Positions 17,438 to 26,849 are shown, counted from the first letter of the stretch. The stretch is DNA of 55,510 nt from an uncultured Gemmatimonadales bacterium (GCA_937919655.1 CALFPJ010000053.1:1-55510), one strand, 5' to 3'. Numbers and translations: made by a program. Notes: generated from the letters alone by a model not told the origin.

Positions 17438-19066
17438 ATGAGACGATCAGCCCTCAGTGCGGCGTTGCTCATGGCATTCTTCGCCTGCACCCCGCCTGAG
17501 CCCGTAGATCTGCTGTTGTACAACGGAAAGATCGTGACGGTTGATGATGCGTTCTCCATCCGTGAGGCCGTCGCGGTGCGCGACGGAATCATCGTCGAGG
17601 TTGGTGGCGCTGATCTGGTTGCGAAGTATGCTGCGACCCAGTCGATCGATCTCGCAGGAAAGACGGTCCTTCCTGGCTTCAACGATGCGCACCTCCACAT
17701 CAGCGGTAGCCCGACCCGCGAAATCGATCTGCGCGAGACCACGTCCATCGAAGAGCTGCAGGCCCAGCTTCGGGCCAAAGTCGCAGAACTCGGGGAAGGG
17801 GAGTGGGTCACGGGGTACGGGTGGTCCGAGGACGCGTTTGCCGAGCAGCGTAAACCCACGCGTGCCGACCTGGATGCGGCCGCTCCGCGCAGTCCCGTCA
17901 CCCTAACCCGAGCCGGTGGGCACAGCGCGGTCGTGAATAGCCTGGCCTTTGCGTTGGCTGGAATTACGAGGGCAACGCCTGACCCGGAAGGCGGGATCCT
18001 GGAGAAAGACGCGAACGGCGAATTGAACGGAGTGATTCGTGAGCGGCAGGCGATCGTCGGTCGGCTTGTGCCGCGAGCGACCAACGAAGAGACACGGCCG
18101 GGTTTTGTTCAGAATTTGCGGGATCTACTGCCCCTCGGCATCACGAGCCTGGTGCAGGCGGGTGTCTCGACTGAGGGGTACGCCGAATGGGAGGTCGTTT
18201 ACGCCGAGCACGGAGCGGAGCTTCCGCGGGCCAGCGTTCAGATCCGCTGGGGTGGCCTCGAAGCCATGAACGCGTTTGGCAAGAAGACTGGAGATGGGGA
18301 CGAGCGCCTGCGCGTCGGCGCCGTGAAGGTGTTCGTCGATGGAGGCTTCACGGGCCCCAGTGCGTACACGATTGATGAGTACCGGAGTCAACCTGGTTTC
18401 CACGGATCTTTGGCTCTTCCCGAGGAAGAGCTCCGCACCACCATTCGTGAAGCACACGCCTTAGGTTGGCAAATGGGCTTCCACACGATTGGGGATGCTG
18501 CCATCAAGCTGGCGGTCGACGACTTCGCCGAGGTCCTGGCGGCTTCGCCTCGCGAGAACCACCGGCACTATTTGAACCATTTCACAGTCCGTCCGCCGCC
18601 TGAAGTGATGGACGTGATGGCCGAGAACCACATCCTCATCACCCAGCAGCCCAACTTCACGTACACGCTGGAGGGCCGCTACGTCGAGTATCTGGCCGAG
18701 GAGCACGCAGCCCATAACAACCCGCTGCGCAGCCCGATGGATCACGGCGTCTTTGTTGCGCTCAGCAGCGATATTCTTCCGCTTGGACCCCTGGTGGGGA
18801 TCTACGCGGCGGTCACGCGCAAGGGAGCTTCCGGGGCGGTGTATGCCGCAGACGAGAGACTGACCATGGAGGAGGCGATCCGGGGCTACACACACAACGG
18901 CGCGTACATCACGTTCGAGGAAGACCTCAAAGGAACGCTGGAGCCGGGCATGTGGGCCGACATGATCGTGCTCTCCGATGATCTGCTGACGATCGACCCT
19001 GAGCGCATCTTGGACGTTCAGGTCCTGACGACCATCGTCGGCGGGAGGGTGGTGTTCCAGCGGTAG
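17438..19066 (+). CDS. amidohydrolase, YtcJ/AMDHD3-like lipoprotein
   Basis: This encodes 542 residues of an amidohydrolase family 3 (YtcJ-like) metal-dependent hydrolase. A short lipoprotein signal is seen (ALLMAFFAC, cysteine at residue 17). The metal motif DAHLHI sits near residue 87, with KVFVDGGFTG near 300, HTIGDAAIK near 347 and HYLNHFTVRPP near 375. The start is fixed by AAGGAG at 17424-17429. A close architectural relative lies at 39438. Such enzymes hydrolyse amide or cyclic amide bonds, but substrates are mostly unknown. The following APC permease is 29 bases downstream on the same strand and may import the product. Confidence 0.88.
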   Translation: MRRSALSAALLMAFFACTPPEPVDLLLYNGKIVTVDDAFSIREAVAVRDGIIVEVGGADLVAKYAATQSIDLAGKTVLPGFNDAHLHISGSPTREIDLRETTSIEELQAQLRAKVAELGEGEWVTGYGWSEDAFAEQRKPTRADLDAAAPRSPVTLTRAGGHSAVVNSLAFALAGITRATPDPEGGILEKDANGELNGVIRERQAIVGRLVPRATNEETRPGFVQNLRDLLPLGITSLVQAGVSTEGYAEWEVVYAEHGAELPRASVQIRWGGLEAMNAFGKKTGDGDERLRVGAVKVFVDGGFTGPSAYTIDEYRSQPGFHGSLALPEEELRTTIREAHALGWQMGFHTIGDAAIKLAVDDFAEVLAASPRENHRHYLNHFTVRPPPEVMDVMAENHILITQQPNFTYTLEGRYVEYLAEEHAAHNNPLRSPMDHGVFVALSSDILPLGPLVGIYAAVTRKGASGAVYAADERLTMEEAIRGYTHNGAYITFEEDLKGTLEPGMWADMIVLSDDLLTIDPERILDVQVLTTIVGGRVVFQR

Positions 19067-19095
19067 AGGTCCATCGCTCGACGAAACCGCACCCC

Positions 19096-20547
19096 ATGTC
19101 TACCGGTCCATCAACCTCTCGCCCAGAGCTAAAGCGGGCGATCAGCGGCTTCGGCTTCTTCTCGCTCGCCTTCGGATCAATGATCGGCGTGGGCTGGATT
19201 ACGGCCCTGGGCGGATGGTTCGAACAGGCCGGCCCGGCGGGCGCGATCGTCGCGTTTGTGTTGGGGGGCACGCTCATGTTGATCATCGGGCTCTGTTACG
19301 CCGAGGTCACACCCATGCTGCCCGTGACGGGCGGAGAAGTGGCGTACGCCTACAAGGCCTTCGGCACGTCCAAGGCGTTCGTGATCGGTTGGTTCTTGGC
19401 CTTCGGCTATCTGTCCGTATCAGCCTTTGAAGCTATTTCTGTGGGGTTAGTACTTTCGTTCCTGTTTCCACAGATCGACGCGTGGCCGCTCTATGAGATC
19501 GCCGGTTCCACGGTGTACGCCTCTCACCTGCTCCTGGCTTTCCTCTTCACCGGGTTCATTACGGCCATCAACTATTTCGGCGTTGCGATCGCCGCTCGGG
19601 TTCAGATGGGGCTGACGGTTCTCTTCCTGTTCTGCGTCGTTCTTTTTGTCGTCGCAGGCATCACGACAGGAGAGGTCGCCAACATGGCCCCCTATTTCGG
19701 GGACGCGGAGTTCGGGAGTGGTGGCCTGGCCGGCATGCTCGCGGTCTTTGTGACCGTGCCATTCTGGTTCGTCGGCTTCGACACCATCCCGCAGGCAGCA
19801 GAGGAGCGACGAGGAGACGCGCCGCTCCACCGGCTTGGCCTGTACATCCTACTCGCCATCGCCGGCTCCACGCTCTTCTATGTAGCGATCATTCTCAGCG
19901 CCGGGATGACGGCTCCGTGGCGCGGCATCGTCGGGGAGCCGCTGCCCACCGCTGCGGCGTTCGCGTCCGCGTTCGAGTCTCGGGTGCTGGTGAAGCTGGT
20001 GCTCGTGGCCGGGCTGGTTGGGGTTCTCACGAGTTGGAACGGCTTCTTCCTAGCCGGGTCGCGCGTGCTGTTCTCGCTGGGCCGCGGGCGCATTATTCAC
20101 GAGTCGTTCGGACAGACGCATCCCCAGCACGGGACGCCCGCCCGCGCGGTGATCTTCAGCGGGCTCGTGACGTTCCTCTCTGCCTGCCTTGGGCGCGGGG
20201 CGATCGTCGCGTTTGTCGATGTCGGGTCGTTTTGTATTGCGCTTGCGTTCCTAGGCGTCGCGCTGTCGCTCATTCAACTCCGCAAGAAATTCCCCGACAT
20301 GGATCGTCCCTACCGGATGCCCGGTGGAAATGCGCTCGCGTACGTCGCGGCTGGCGGGTCGCTCTTCATTCTGGCAGTGATGCTGATTCCCATGAGCCCG
20401 AGCGTCCTCGTGTGGCCGCTGGAGTGGGCGATTCTCGCGGCGCTCAGCGTGACGGGGATTGGCTTCTGGATGGGCGCCCGGCGGTATCGCGAGAGCGTGT
20501 CTGAAGAGGATCGGGCGGTGTTGATTCTGGAGGACTACGCGGGCTGA
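19096..20547 (+). CDS. APC-family amino-acid/amine permease
   Basis: This encodes 483 residues with about 12 hydrophobic segments spread from residue 15 to 460. It opens with the APC signature segment FGFFSLAFGSMIGVGWITAL, containing the unwound GSMIGxGW stretch that binds the substrate amino group. Conserved FWFVGFDTIPQAAEE lies near residue 220. It is a proton- or sodium-coupled uptake system for amino acids or related amines. It follows the amidohydrolase at 17438 by 29 bases on the same strand, so co-transcription is likely; the hydrolase may release its substrate. No strong Shine-Dalgarno is seen before ATG 19096. Confidence 0.9.
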   Translation: MSTGPSTSRPELKRAISGFGFFSLAFGSMIGVGWITALGGWFEQAGPAGAIVAFVLGGTLMLIIGLCYAEVTPMLPVTGGEVAYAYKAFGTSKAFVIGWFLAFGYLSVSAFEAISVGLVLSFLFPQIDAWPLYEIAGSTVYASHLLLAFLFTGFITAINYFGVAIAARVQMGLTVLFLFCVVLFVVAGITTGEVANMAPYFGDAEFGSGGLAGMLAVFVTVPFWFVGFDTIPQAAEERRGDAPLHRLGLYILLAIAGSTLFYVAIILSAGMTAPWRGIVGEPLPTAAAFASAFESRVLVKLVLVAGLVGVLTSWNGFFLAGSRVLFSLGRGRIIHESFGQTHPQHGTPARAVIFSGLVTFLSACLGRGAIVAFVDVGSFCIALAFLGVALSLIQLRKKFPDMDRPYRMPGGNALAYVAAGGSLFILAVMLIPMSPSVLVWPLEWAILAALSVTGIGFWMGARRYRESVSEEDRAVLILEDYAG

Positions 20548-20575
20548 TTGTTCGCGCAAAGCCGTCTGCGTCGAC

Positions 20576-21424
20576 CTACCGGCGCATCGCTCTGAGTTCC
20601 GCCAACTTCTCTTCGACCAGACTCTCGTACGCCTCCGGTGAGACGTCCTGCCCTTCATCGGGCGCCTTGACTGCGCCCTCGGCGAGGGCGTTCAGGTCGA
20701 TCTCTTTGGCTGAATAGAGTTCTTTGCCGCCATCGACGGAGACCACGAGGATCATCCCCGGAAGGCCACCGTATGGACCCGGTCCGGCTGAAACCGGGAT
20801 CTCGGGGGTGAACCACGCTTCGATCAGTTTGCTGTCCAGCATGGTGGTCGCCTTCTGGACCACGAAGCCGAGGAACTGACTCTGCTCGCCGACGAGTCTC
20901 CACTCATACTCGGGTGTCTCTCCTCGGATCAGGAACGAGCGGCCTCTGAAGTCGCGCGTCTCGGTGAACGTGCCCTCTGCGTTGTTGTGGTAGGCGGCGA
21001 CGACCGTCTCGCTGGTGCCACGGGAGCTCGCCAGCGATGCCATCCATCTGCCGAAGCCCCGGTGGTCGGCCGCGCCTGAAGCGCTGGGCTGCGGGTCCTC
21101 AAGGACTTCCCTCCGCATCAGGGATTCGCCAGGCGTGAAGGTCAGCACGACCGTGCCGGTGCTTCCTGTGGGGGTTGCGTCCTGGCCAGCTGTCAGGGGC
21201 TGGTGGAAACCGCCGCCCCCGCCGCCTTGGGGCCGGTGGGCATCGCCACCCCCGCCGCCTCGCCACTGGTGGTTTTCGCCAGCCTCGGCCCCAGGCCCCT
21301 GATGGGATTCGGGCTCGTACTGCACGGAGTGGTTATAGCGGATGCTGCCTTCTTGGGCATAAGCCGCAGCGGGCGACGCCAGCACGATGAGCGCGAGCAG
21401 ACCTGAGGAGACGATGGATTTCAT
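20576..21424 (-). CDS. exported GLPGLI-family protein with Gly/His-rich insert
   Basis: This encodes 282 residues with a signal peptide (MKSIVSSGLLALIVLAS, cleavage near AYAQEG). The family mark is PYGGLPGMILVVS near residue 220, typical of GLPGLI proteins, whose function is unknown and which occur in Bacteroidota and Gemmatimonadota. Between residues 45 and 85 lies an unusual insert rich in Gly and His, with two polyglycine runs (RGGGGGDAHRPQGGGGGG), which could bind metal or be a flexible linker. ATG 21424 is chosen to start the signal peptide. The gene is convergent with the APC permease. Confidence 0.75.
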   Translation of the reverse strand: MKSIVSSGLLALIVLASPAAAYAQEGSIRYNHSVQYEPESHQGPGAEAGENHQWRGGGGGDAHRPQGGGGGGFHQPLTAGQDATPTGSTGTVVLTFTPGESLMRREVLEDPQPSASGAADHRGFGRWMASLASSRGTSETVVAAYHNNAEGTFTETRDFRGRSFLIRGETPEYEWRLVGEQSQFLGFVVQKATTMLDSKLIEAWFTPEIPVSAGPGPYGGLPGMILVVSVDGGKELYSAKEIDLNALAEGAVKAPDEGQDVSPEAYESLVEEKLAELRAMRR

Positions 21425-21488
21425 GGTTGCGTGAATCTGCGCGAAGAGGAGTTCCGGTCCCGGGTCAGAACGCACGATAGGGTGTGGG

Positions 21489-21718
21489 TCAATCGCGAGG
21501 CAAGTCATTCGGAGCTGCCGACGCGCCCTCGCTTTCTCGCTGGAGCGCTTTTGCCATCCCCCCGGTCCCGTTTGTCATCTGCTTGTCCGTGTACCCCTTC
21601 ATCAGTCGCCCCATGAAGTTGAGCATGCAGCTGTAGTGAATCATCAGCTTCGTGCCGCCGCCCTGAGGGGCTATGGCGAAGTCGGCCACAGCGCCCAAGT
21701 CAACAGATAAATGGAGGC
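21489..21718 (-). pseudogene. C-terminal remnant of an SRPBCC/polyketide-cyclase-like protein
   Basis: The minus-strand frame ending in TGA at 21489-21491 encodes DFAIAPQGGGTKLMIHY, then NFMGRLMKGYTDKQM. This matches the closing beta strand (TxLxxxY) and the long C-terminal helix of SRPBCC proteins. The usual N-terminal 80-90 residues are absent. The recognisable part ends near 21718, next to the plus-strand beta-lactamase-fold remnant. Boundaries are approximate. Confidence 0.5.
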
Positions 21719-21729
21719 CAGCCGTGATC

Positions 21730-22044
21730 GCCATGGCCCTCCTCTGCCCCGCCATGCAGGAAGAGGTTTTCACGTACTACCCGCCCAGGGAAGGCGCCAA
21801 CCCGCGCTCCCAGTACATGCAGGGCATCTCTCGAAGCGAGGTGTTCTACGGCGAATATGTCGCGTTCGGCCACTCGGGGGGCACCCTCGGGTTTACGGCC
21901 TACATGTATTGGCTTGAGGACACCGACATCGTCTTGGTGATGCTCACCAACGTCGGAGGGATGCACTCGGGCATCTCCGGTGCCCCGGGCATTTTCTTCC
22001 GGACGGTCTGGATTCCGGCGGTGATGCGCTATCTAGGACGGTAG
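21730..22044 (+). pseudogene. C-terminal remnant of a serine beta-lactamase-fold hydrolase
   Basis: The plus-strand frame ending at 22044 carries FGHSGGTLGFTAYMYWLED and DIVLVMLTNVGG, the HGG-type third motif and the following strand of class C beta-lactamase / penicillin-binding-protein-like esterases. The SxxK and YxN motifs, normally 200-300 residues upstream, are missing. An ATG at 21673 opens the frame but would add residues read from the neighbouring remnant. It is a truncated gene, not an active enzyme. Confidence 0.6.
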
Positions 22045-22084
22045 GTCGCCCTCCTGCGGACGGTCCCCACCCGGCCCGTGTCCT

Positions 22085-22849
22085 TCAGGCTTTTCCGAGA
22101 CTCGGAGACGGGTCGTGGGAGACACTGAATAACCGCAGGCTGACTTGCATGACCGGTCCCATGAGGGCCGCGAAGATCAGGGTCCCGAGCCCGATGGACC
22201 CTCCGAGCAATGCCGCTGCGGCGAGAACGCTGATTTCTACGCCCATGCGCGTTCCCCGCAGGCTCCGCTTCAATCGTCTCGACAGACCCATGGAGAGTCC
22301 GTCACGTGGGCCTGCGCCGAGGCGGGCGCCGATGTAGACGGCGGTCGCGAGGCCCATCACCAAGACGCCGCAGACGAACTGGACCGTCCCGCTGACACCA
22401 CTCACCTGACTCGGGAACCAGAATTGCTCCCGGAGTACGTCCACCCATGGGCCGATGATGAGCATGTTGCAGACGGTCGCGACGCCGGGCTTCACCGAGA
22501 GCACGAGCCGACTGAAGACAATGATCAGCAGTCCGGTGCCCTGCGAGATGCGACCAAAACTCAATCCTGACGATCCGCTGATCGCGTCGTGAAGCGAGGA
22601 CCACGGGTCGAGCCCAATGTGCGCCTCCACCATGAGGGCGACGGAGAGCCCGAACAGGAATAGGCCGAGTTGAAGCCGCGCCATGTGGCGCCAGAAGGTC
22701 GACGAGCGGACGAGACCTATGGCAGCGACGCTGGGGCGGACTGGCGGGGCGGTGGTGTCAAGATTCATCGCGCAGGATGAGCCGCTGGGGCGTATGGGGC
22801 AAGCCGCTGCGATGCGGGTGTCCGAGCCGGTAGGAGCTTCCGCGGACAT
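22085..22849 (-). CDS. YczE/YyaS-family integral membrane protein
   Basis: This encodes about 254 residues (227 if ATG 22768 is used), with five or so hydrophobic segments from residue 60 onward. Hallmarks are LGLFLFGLSVALMVEAHIG followed by LDPWSSLHD, and the later GARLGAGPRDGLSMGL, both characteristic of the YczE (membrane protein YyaS/YitT-like) family. Function is not established; relatives neighbour transporters and regulators. The start is uncertain because neither ATG has a clear Shine-Dalgarno; 22849 lies just 20 bases after the CoA ligase stop, suggesting an operon with it. Confidence 0.75.
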   Translation of the reverse strand: MSAEAPTGSDTRIAAACPIRPSGSSCAMNLDTTAPPVRPSVAAIGLVRSSTFWRHMARLQLGLFLFGLSVALMVEAHIGLDPWSSLHDAISGSSGLSFGRISQGTGLLIIVFSRLVLSVKPGVATVCNMLIIGPWVDVLREQFWFPSQVSGVSGTVQFVCGVLVMGLATAVYIGARLGAGPRDGLSMGLSRRLKRSLRGTRMGVEISVLAAAALLGGSIGLGTLIFAALMGPVMQVSLRLFSVSHDPSPSLGKA

Positions 22850-22868
22850 CTGGGTGGAGCGGGGGCGA

Positions 22869-24446
22869 TCAACGAAGCCGGTAGCGCTGGATCTTCCCGG
22901 TCGCGGTCTTGGGCAACTCCTCAACAAAGTCGATCCAGCGGGGCCGTTTGTACGCGGCCATTTGCTCTACGCAGTGCGCCACCAGCGCCGCCCTCATGTC
23001 GGCGTCGCCTCGGTATCCGTCCTGGAGCACGACGTACGCCTTGGGCTTCACCAGATCGGACCCGTCGGAAGCCCCAACCACGGCGCACTCGAGGACAGCG
23101 GGGTGCGCGATGAGGGCACTTTCCACCTCGACAGGGGAGACCCAAATACCGCCGACCTTCAGCATGTCATCGGTCCGACCGGCATGCCAAAAATACCCGT
23201 CCTCGTCCTCGATGTACTTGTCGCCTGTATCCATCCACGGCCCCAGGAATGTCTGGCGAGAGCGTTCCGGATCGTGCAGGTAAAAGAGCGTGGCGGTCTC
23301 ACCCTTGAGGTGAAGATTTCCGATATCCCCTCTTGGCACGGGGTTCCCCTCTGGGTCCACGATTCGACACTCGTATCCCGGGACCGGCTTGCCGCTGCTT
23401 CCCGGGCGCACGTCTCCCGGTCTGTTCGAGACGAAGATGTGAAAGTTCTCGGTCGAGCCGATGCCGTCGATGATATCGATGCCCGTGATGTCGTGAAATT
23501 CCTGCCAAATAGGCGCAGGGAGCGCCTCGCCGGCGGACACGCACAGACGCAGCGATCCCAGATCATAGATGCTCGCGAAGTCCTCGACGGCGAGAATCGA
23601 TGCATAGCTGGTCGGAGACGTGAATAAGATGGTCGGCCGGAATCGGTCGACCACGCCGAGCACGTCCGTCGCTTTGCGTGGGCTGCCTGGGTAGAGGACA
23701 ACCGACGCCCCGACGAACCAAGGGAACAGCAGGTTACCGCCGAGCCCGAAGGTGAAGAACAGCTTCGCGACCGAGAACGTGCGGTCGTCTGGGCGAAGGC
23801 CCAGGACGTCTAAACCCCAAAGCTGAGCGGTGAGCGCGCAGTCCTGGTGGCTGTGGAAAATGCCCTTAGGCTGCCCAGTCGTCCCGCTCGAGTAGTTGAG
23901 GGTGGCGTAGTCGGTGCGATGTGTATCGGCAGCGCTCAATTCGGTGGATTCGCCCGCGATCCAGGACTCGTAGATGAAGAACGGATCGTCGTTATCGCCC
24001 TCAGATCCGATGACGACCACGTGCTCGACGCTGGGGGCTTCGGCGAGTGCTGCTCGGACTGCCGTGACCAATGATGCGTGCACGAGGAGGACGCGCGCGC
24101 TGGCGTCTCGGAGAATGAAGGCCTGCTCTTTCACCGTGAGCAGCGTGCTCATGCCCACAGCGACCGCGCCGATCTTGAGGCACGCGAAGAACGAGACGGC
24201 CCACTCCGCAGAGTCCAGACTTAGAAACGCCACGGTGTCGCCCGGGCGCACGCCGAGCCCGAGCAGGGCGTTGCCGACGCGATCGACCTCTTCCGCGATT
24301 TGGCCAAACGTGCATGCTCGAGCGTCGGACAGGAGCGCGACGGCATCCGCGCCGTGAGGCAGATTCCGCTCAAGAATCTCGACCGCGTTATAACGCTCAG
24401 GCAGGTCAGCCGCGCGGCGAACACCCGCAGAGGCCAGTTGGGTCAC
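22869..24446 (-). CDS. benzoate-CoA ligase-like AMP-forming ligase
   Basis: This encodes 525 residues of the ANL superfamily. The phosphate loop NYSSGTTGQPKGIFHSHQD lies near residue 185. KLFFTFGLGGNLLFPWFVGAS and DGIGSTENFHIFVSN are typical of the benzoate-CoA ligase branch. The hinge is GRTDDMLKVGGIWVSPVEVE and the catalytic lysine is in KTATGKIQRYRL at the C-terminus. It activates an aromatic or related acid to its CoA ester at the cost of ATP to AMP. No ring-cleavage or box-pathway genes are present nearby, so the pathway is unresolved. The YczE-type gene follows in the same direction. Confidence 0.85.
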   Translation of the reverse strand: MTQLASAGVRRAADLPERYNAVEILERNLPHGADAVALLSDARACTFGQIAEEVDRVGNALLGLGVRPGDTVAFLSLDSAEWAVSFFACLKIGAVAVGMSTLLTVKEQAFILRDASARVLLVHASLVTAVRAALAEAPSVEHVVVIGSEGDNDDPFFIYESWIAGESTELSAADTHRTDYATLNYSSGTTGQPKGIFHSHQDCALTAQLWGLDVLGLRPDDRTFSVAKLFFTFGLGGNLLFPWFVGASVVLYPGSPRKATDVLGVVDRFRPTILFTSPTSYASILAVEDFASIYDLGSLRLCVSAGEALPAPIWQEFHDITGIDIIDGIGSTENFHIFVSNRPGDVRPGSSGKPVPGYECRIVDPEGNPVPRGDIGNLHLKGETATLFYLHDPERSRQTFLGPWMDTGDKYIEDEDGYFWHAGRTDDMLKVGGIWVSPVEVESALIAHPAVLECAVVGASDGSDLVKPKAYVVLQDGYRGDADMRAALVAHCVEQMAAYKRPRWIDFVEELPKTATGKIQRYRLR

Positions 24447-24581
24447 GGGTGCCGTTTTCCGAGGAGCTGGGCTGTGTTCATCGGGCTATCATGCGCCCGG
24501 GGCTAGGAGAAGTACAGGCGAGGGGGCGTGCGTGACGGCTCGCGCCACCCTCGTGCCAGCCCCTCGAATGGAGCCCGGTTC

Positions 24582-26213
24582 CTACCAGTCCGTCGGCTTG
24601 TAGTCCTTAAGGAACTGCCCCCACACGTGCTCACCCGTGTTCATTCCATGGATGATCGGGTCCACGATCCTTGCCGCTCCATCCACAATGTCCAGCGGCG
24701 GATGAAAGCGATGCATCTCGGTCTTTCTCGTTGCAATCGCTTCGGGGTCCTCGTCGGTCACCCAGCCCGTGTCCACGGCGTTCATGTGGATACCGTCTTG
24801 GTAGTAGTCGGTGGCCGACGTGCGCGTCATCATGTTCAGCGCGGCCTTCGCCATGTTTGTGTGCGGGTGTCGAGTCGTCTTGGAGTTCCTGTAGAATTGA
24901 CCCTCCACGGCCGACACGTTGACGATGTGTTTGTCCCGGTTTTCGGTGCGCAGCATGAGCGTCTTAAGGCGGGCATTCAGGACGAACGGAGCCACCGCGT
25001 TCACGAGTTGTACCTCTAGAAGCTCCACCGTCGGTACATCCGCCAGCAGCATGCGCCAGGAGTTGGTCTCCCTCAGGTCGATCTGCTGTAGATCCTGGTC
25101 TAGCCGCCCGACGGGAAAGAGCGCCTGCTTCGCCTCCTGCTCTTCCGCGAGGAGGGGTAGTTGTGATAGCTGCGCAGCATGGGTGAGGCCGGGGACGTCA
25201 GGGCCCACCGGTCCAAGCGAGGCGACCGGAGCTTTCCCGCTCGGAAGTAGCTCGATGCCGCGCAGGCCTTCGTAGGCGCCCAACAGCTTCTGGACGTCCT
25301 CCGGGAACGCGTCCAGGGCCGCGGCCTCATCCGCCATCATGTGTGCATAAAAGTCAGGCGGTCGCCGCACGGTTTGACACGCGTTGCTGATGATGATGTC
25401 CAGCCGATCTCGGGTCCGGAGGAGCTCCGCACAGAACGCCTCCACGCTGGGCGTGTGGCGCAGATCTAGGCCGTAGATCTGGAGACGGTGACCCCACTCG
25501 GCGAAGTCTTCTTCTCCGGCATAACGGGCTGCCGCGTCCCGCGGGAAGCGCGTGGTTACGATCAGCTCGGCCCCGCAGCGTAGAAGCTTGATACCTGCCT
25601 GGTATCCGATCTTCACGCGACCGCCGGTCAGCAAGGCGACGCGACCCGACAGGTCGGTCAACTCACTCCGCTTCTGGTAGTTCAGCTCCGCGCAGCTCGG
25701 GCACAGTTGATCGTAGAAGTGATGGAGTTCAGTGAAGTGCCCCTTGCACACGTAGCAGTGCTGCCGGTCGAGGGCTTTGTTTTCGGCTCTTGGCGCGGCG
25801 GGTGCGTCCTCAGATACTGGGTGCGAGGCCGGAGGGAGTTCGCGTGAAAGCATCGGCGGCTGGACGTTGGGCGTCGTGAACGTCGGCCTGCGGCGCAGGG
25901 TGCGGATGCCGGTTTGGTTCAGGACGCGCTCTTCTTTGCTGATGACTTCCGACTTGCGCTTCTTCGCCAGAGATCGAGTAAGCTGGCGTCGCCGTGTCTC
26001 GTCCGGATTCCAAACCTGCCCGGCGGCGTGGATCAGGCGCCGTTGGTCGTCCTTGTCGACGTGGGCGAGGATGGACCGGTCCTCACTGACGCGTTCCAAT
26101 AGATCGAGCGCTGCCTGGATCTGCGCCTGCAGGGCGAGGTCTTCGGGTGGGGCCGATGATGCGGCCTCGGTGCGCGCGCTTACGGCGTCGGCGTTGTTTG
26201 CGGCTTTCGACAT
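24582..26213 (-). CDS. SDR oxidoreductase with zinc-ribbon-like N-terminal extension
   Basis: This encodes 543 residues. The C-terminal 350 residues are a short-chain dehydrogenase/reductase: cofactor loop LLTGGRVKIGYQAGIKLL near residue 200, LDIIISNACQT (NAG-like) near 280, and NMAKAALNMMTR (catalytic region) near 475. Ahead of it lies a Cys4-like module, HCYVCKGHF and LCPSCAEL near residues 150-175, resembling a zinc ribbon. The first 130 residues are polar, charged and low-complexity. The spacing between the NAG-like motif and the active-site region is longer than in classical 250-residue SDRs because of an insert around residues 290-400. Function unknown. The minus-strand frame is open to 26321; ATG 26213 is the best internal start, without a visible Shine-Dalgarno. 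Confidence 0.75.
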   Translation of the reverse strand: MSKAANNADAVSARTEAASSAPPEDLALQAQIQAALDLLERVSEDRSILAHVDKDDQRRLIHAAGQVWNPDETRRRQLTRSLAKKRKSEVISKEERVLNQTGIRTLRRRPTFTTPNVQPPMLSRELPPASHPVSEDAPAAPRAENKALDRQHCYVCKGHFTELHHFYDQLCPSCAELNYQKRSELTDLSGRVALLTGGRVKIGYQAGIKLLRCGAELIVTTRFPRDAAARYAGEEDFAEWGHRLQIYGLDLRHTPSVEAFCAELLRTRDRLDIIISNACQTVRRPPDFYAHMMADEAAALDAFPEDVQKLLGAYEGLRGIELLPSGKAPVASLGPVGPDVPGLTHAAQLSQLPLLAEEQEAKQALFPVGRLDQDLQQIDLRETNSWRMLLADVPTVELLEVQLVNAVAPFVLNARLKTLMLRTENRDKHIVNVSAVEGQFYRNSKTTRHPHTNMAKAALNMMTRTSATDYYQDGIHMNAVDTGWVTDEDPEAIATRKTEMHRFHPPLDIVDGAARIVDPIIHGMNTGEHVWGQFLKDYKPTDW

Positions 26214-26329
26214 GGGAGGAAGGTAAAACAGCCCTGGGGTTGGCCAAGGACGGCCTTTGGGGGTTTGTGGCTGGGGGCGAATGGCGTTCCATCCTGGCTC
26301 CGGCGCCAACTGGAGTGTCAATTGATCGT

Positions 26330-26652
26330 CGACGCCCGTCGGGTGTCTCCGGCTCAGGGTCCGGCAGGCGACCTAAGATCAGGTCTTCACGAACTTCGCA
26401 GCGGCGGCCAAATGAAGCCTCCCTCTCACACCAAAGAAGAGCAGCGCCATGCCAAGGCAGGTGTGCCTGTACTGACGCCTGAGTGAAGTGAGGGAAGTAG
26501 TCCCAACTCTTCTGGTACAACAGTTCAGGCTCGGGCTCACTCGGGGTGGGCGTTACTGCGGTGTCTGCCGACGTCATGAACGCAACCGCGGCATCCGTGA
26601 GTCGTGGCAAGTCCTCAATTGGTCGTGGGGTCGACAGGTACTGATAGGCCAC
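26330..26652 (-). pseudogene. possible decayed flavoprotein-like remnant
   Basis: This is most of the 528-base stretch before the second M14 gene. A minus-strand frame reads YLSTPRPIEDLPRL and then LLYQKSWDYFPHF, followed by LPWHGAALLW. The WDYFPHF block resembles the C-terminal part of FAD-dependent amine oxidoreductase-like proteins, but the resemblance ends soon after and the frame then runs into low-quality sequence. No start or full domain can be defined. The remaining bases to 26808 show nothing recognisable. Confidence 0.25.
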
Positions 26653-26808
26653 GGCGTATCGTCTCTCGTAGTCTGCATCTGTCTCCCATCGATACGCGCA
26701 CTGAATTTCGTTCTGTATAACTCTTTGGCCCTCGGTGAGCCCACAAACTGGACAGAGTCTCTCGACGGGGAGGGCAGTGGGTCGATTGCCTAGCCCCTTC
26801 GGCGCCTC

Positions 26809-26814
26809 TAGTCT
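26809..26814 (+). promoter_or_regulatory. putative -10 hexamer TAGTCT, leadered
   Basis: TAGTCT here precedes the M14 gene by 35 bases, and an AGGAG ribosome site follows at about 26838, 8 bases before ATG 26850. If it is a promoter element it is the same hexamer as at 11715 and 44636, but with a normal leader. No clear -35 is seen. Confidence 0.3.
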
Positions 26815-26849
26815 GGTGACTCGGGTCCAATCGCACAGGAGCGCACGTC

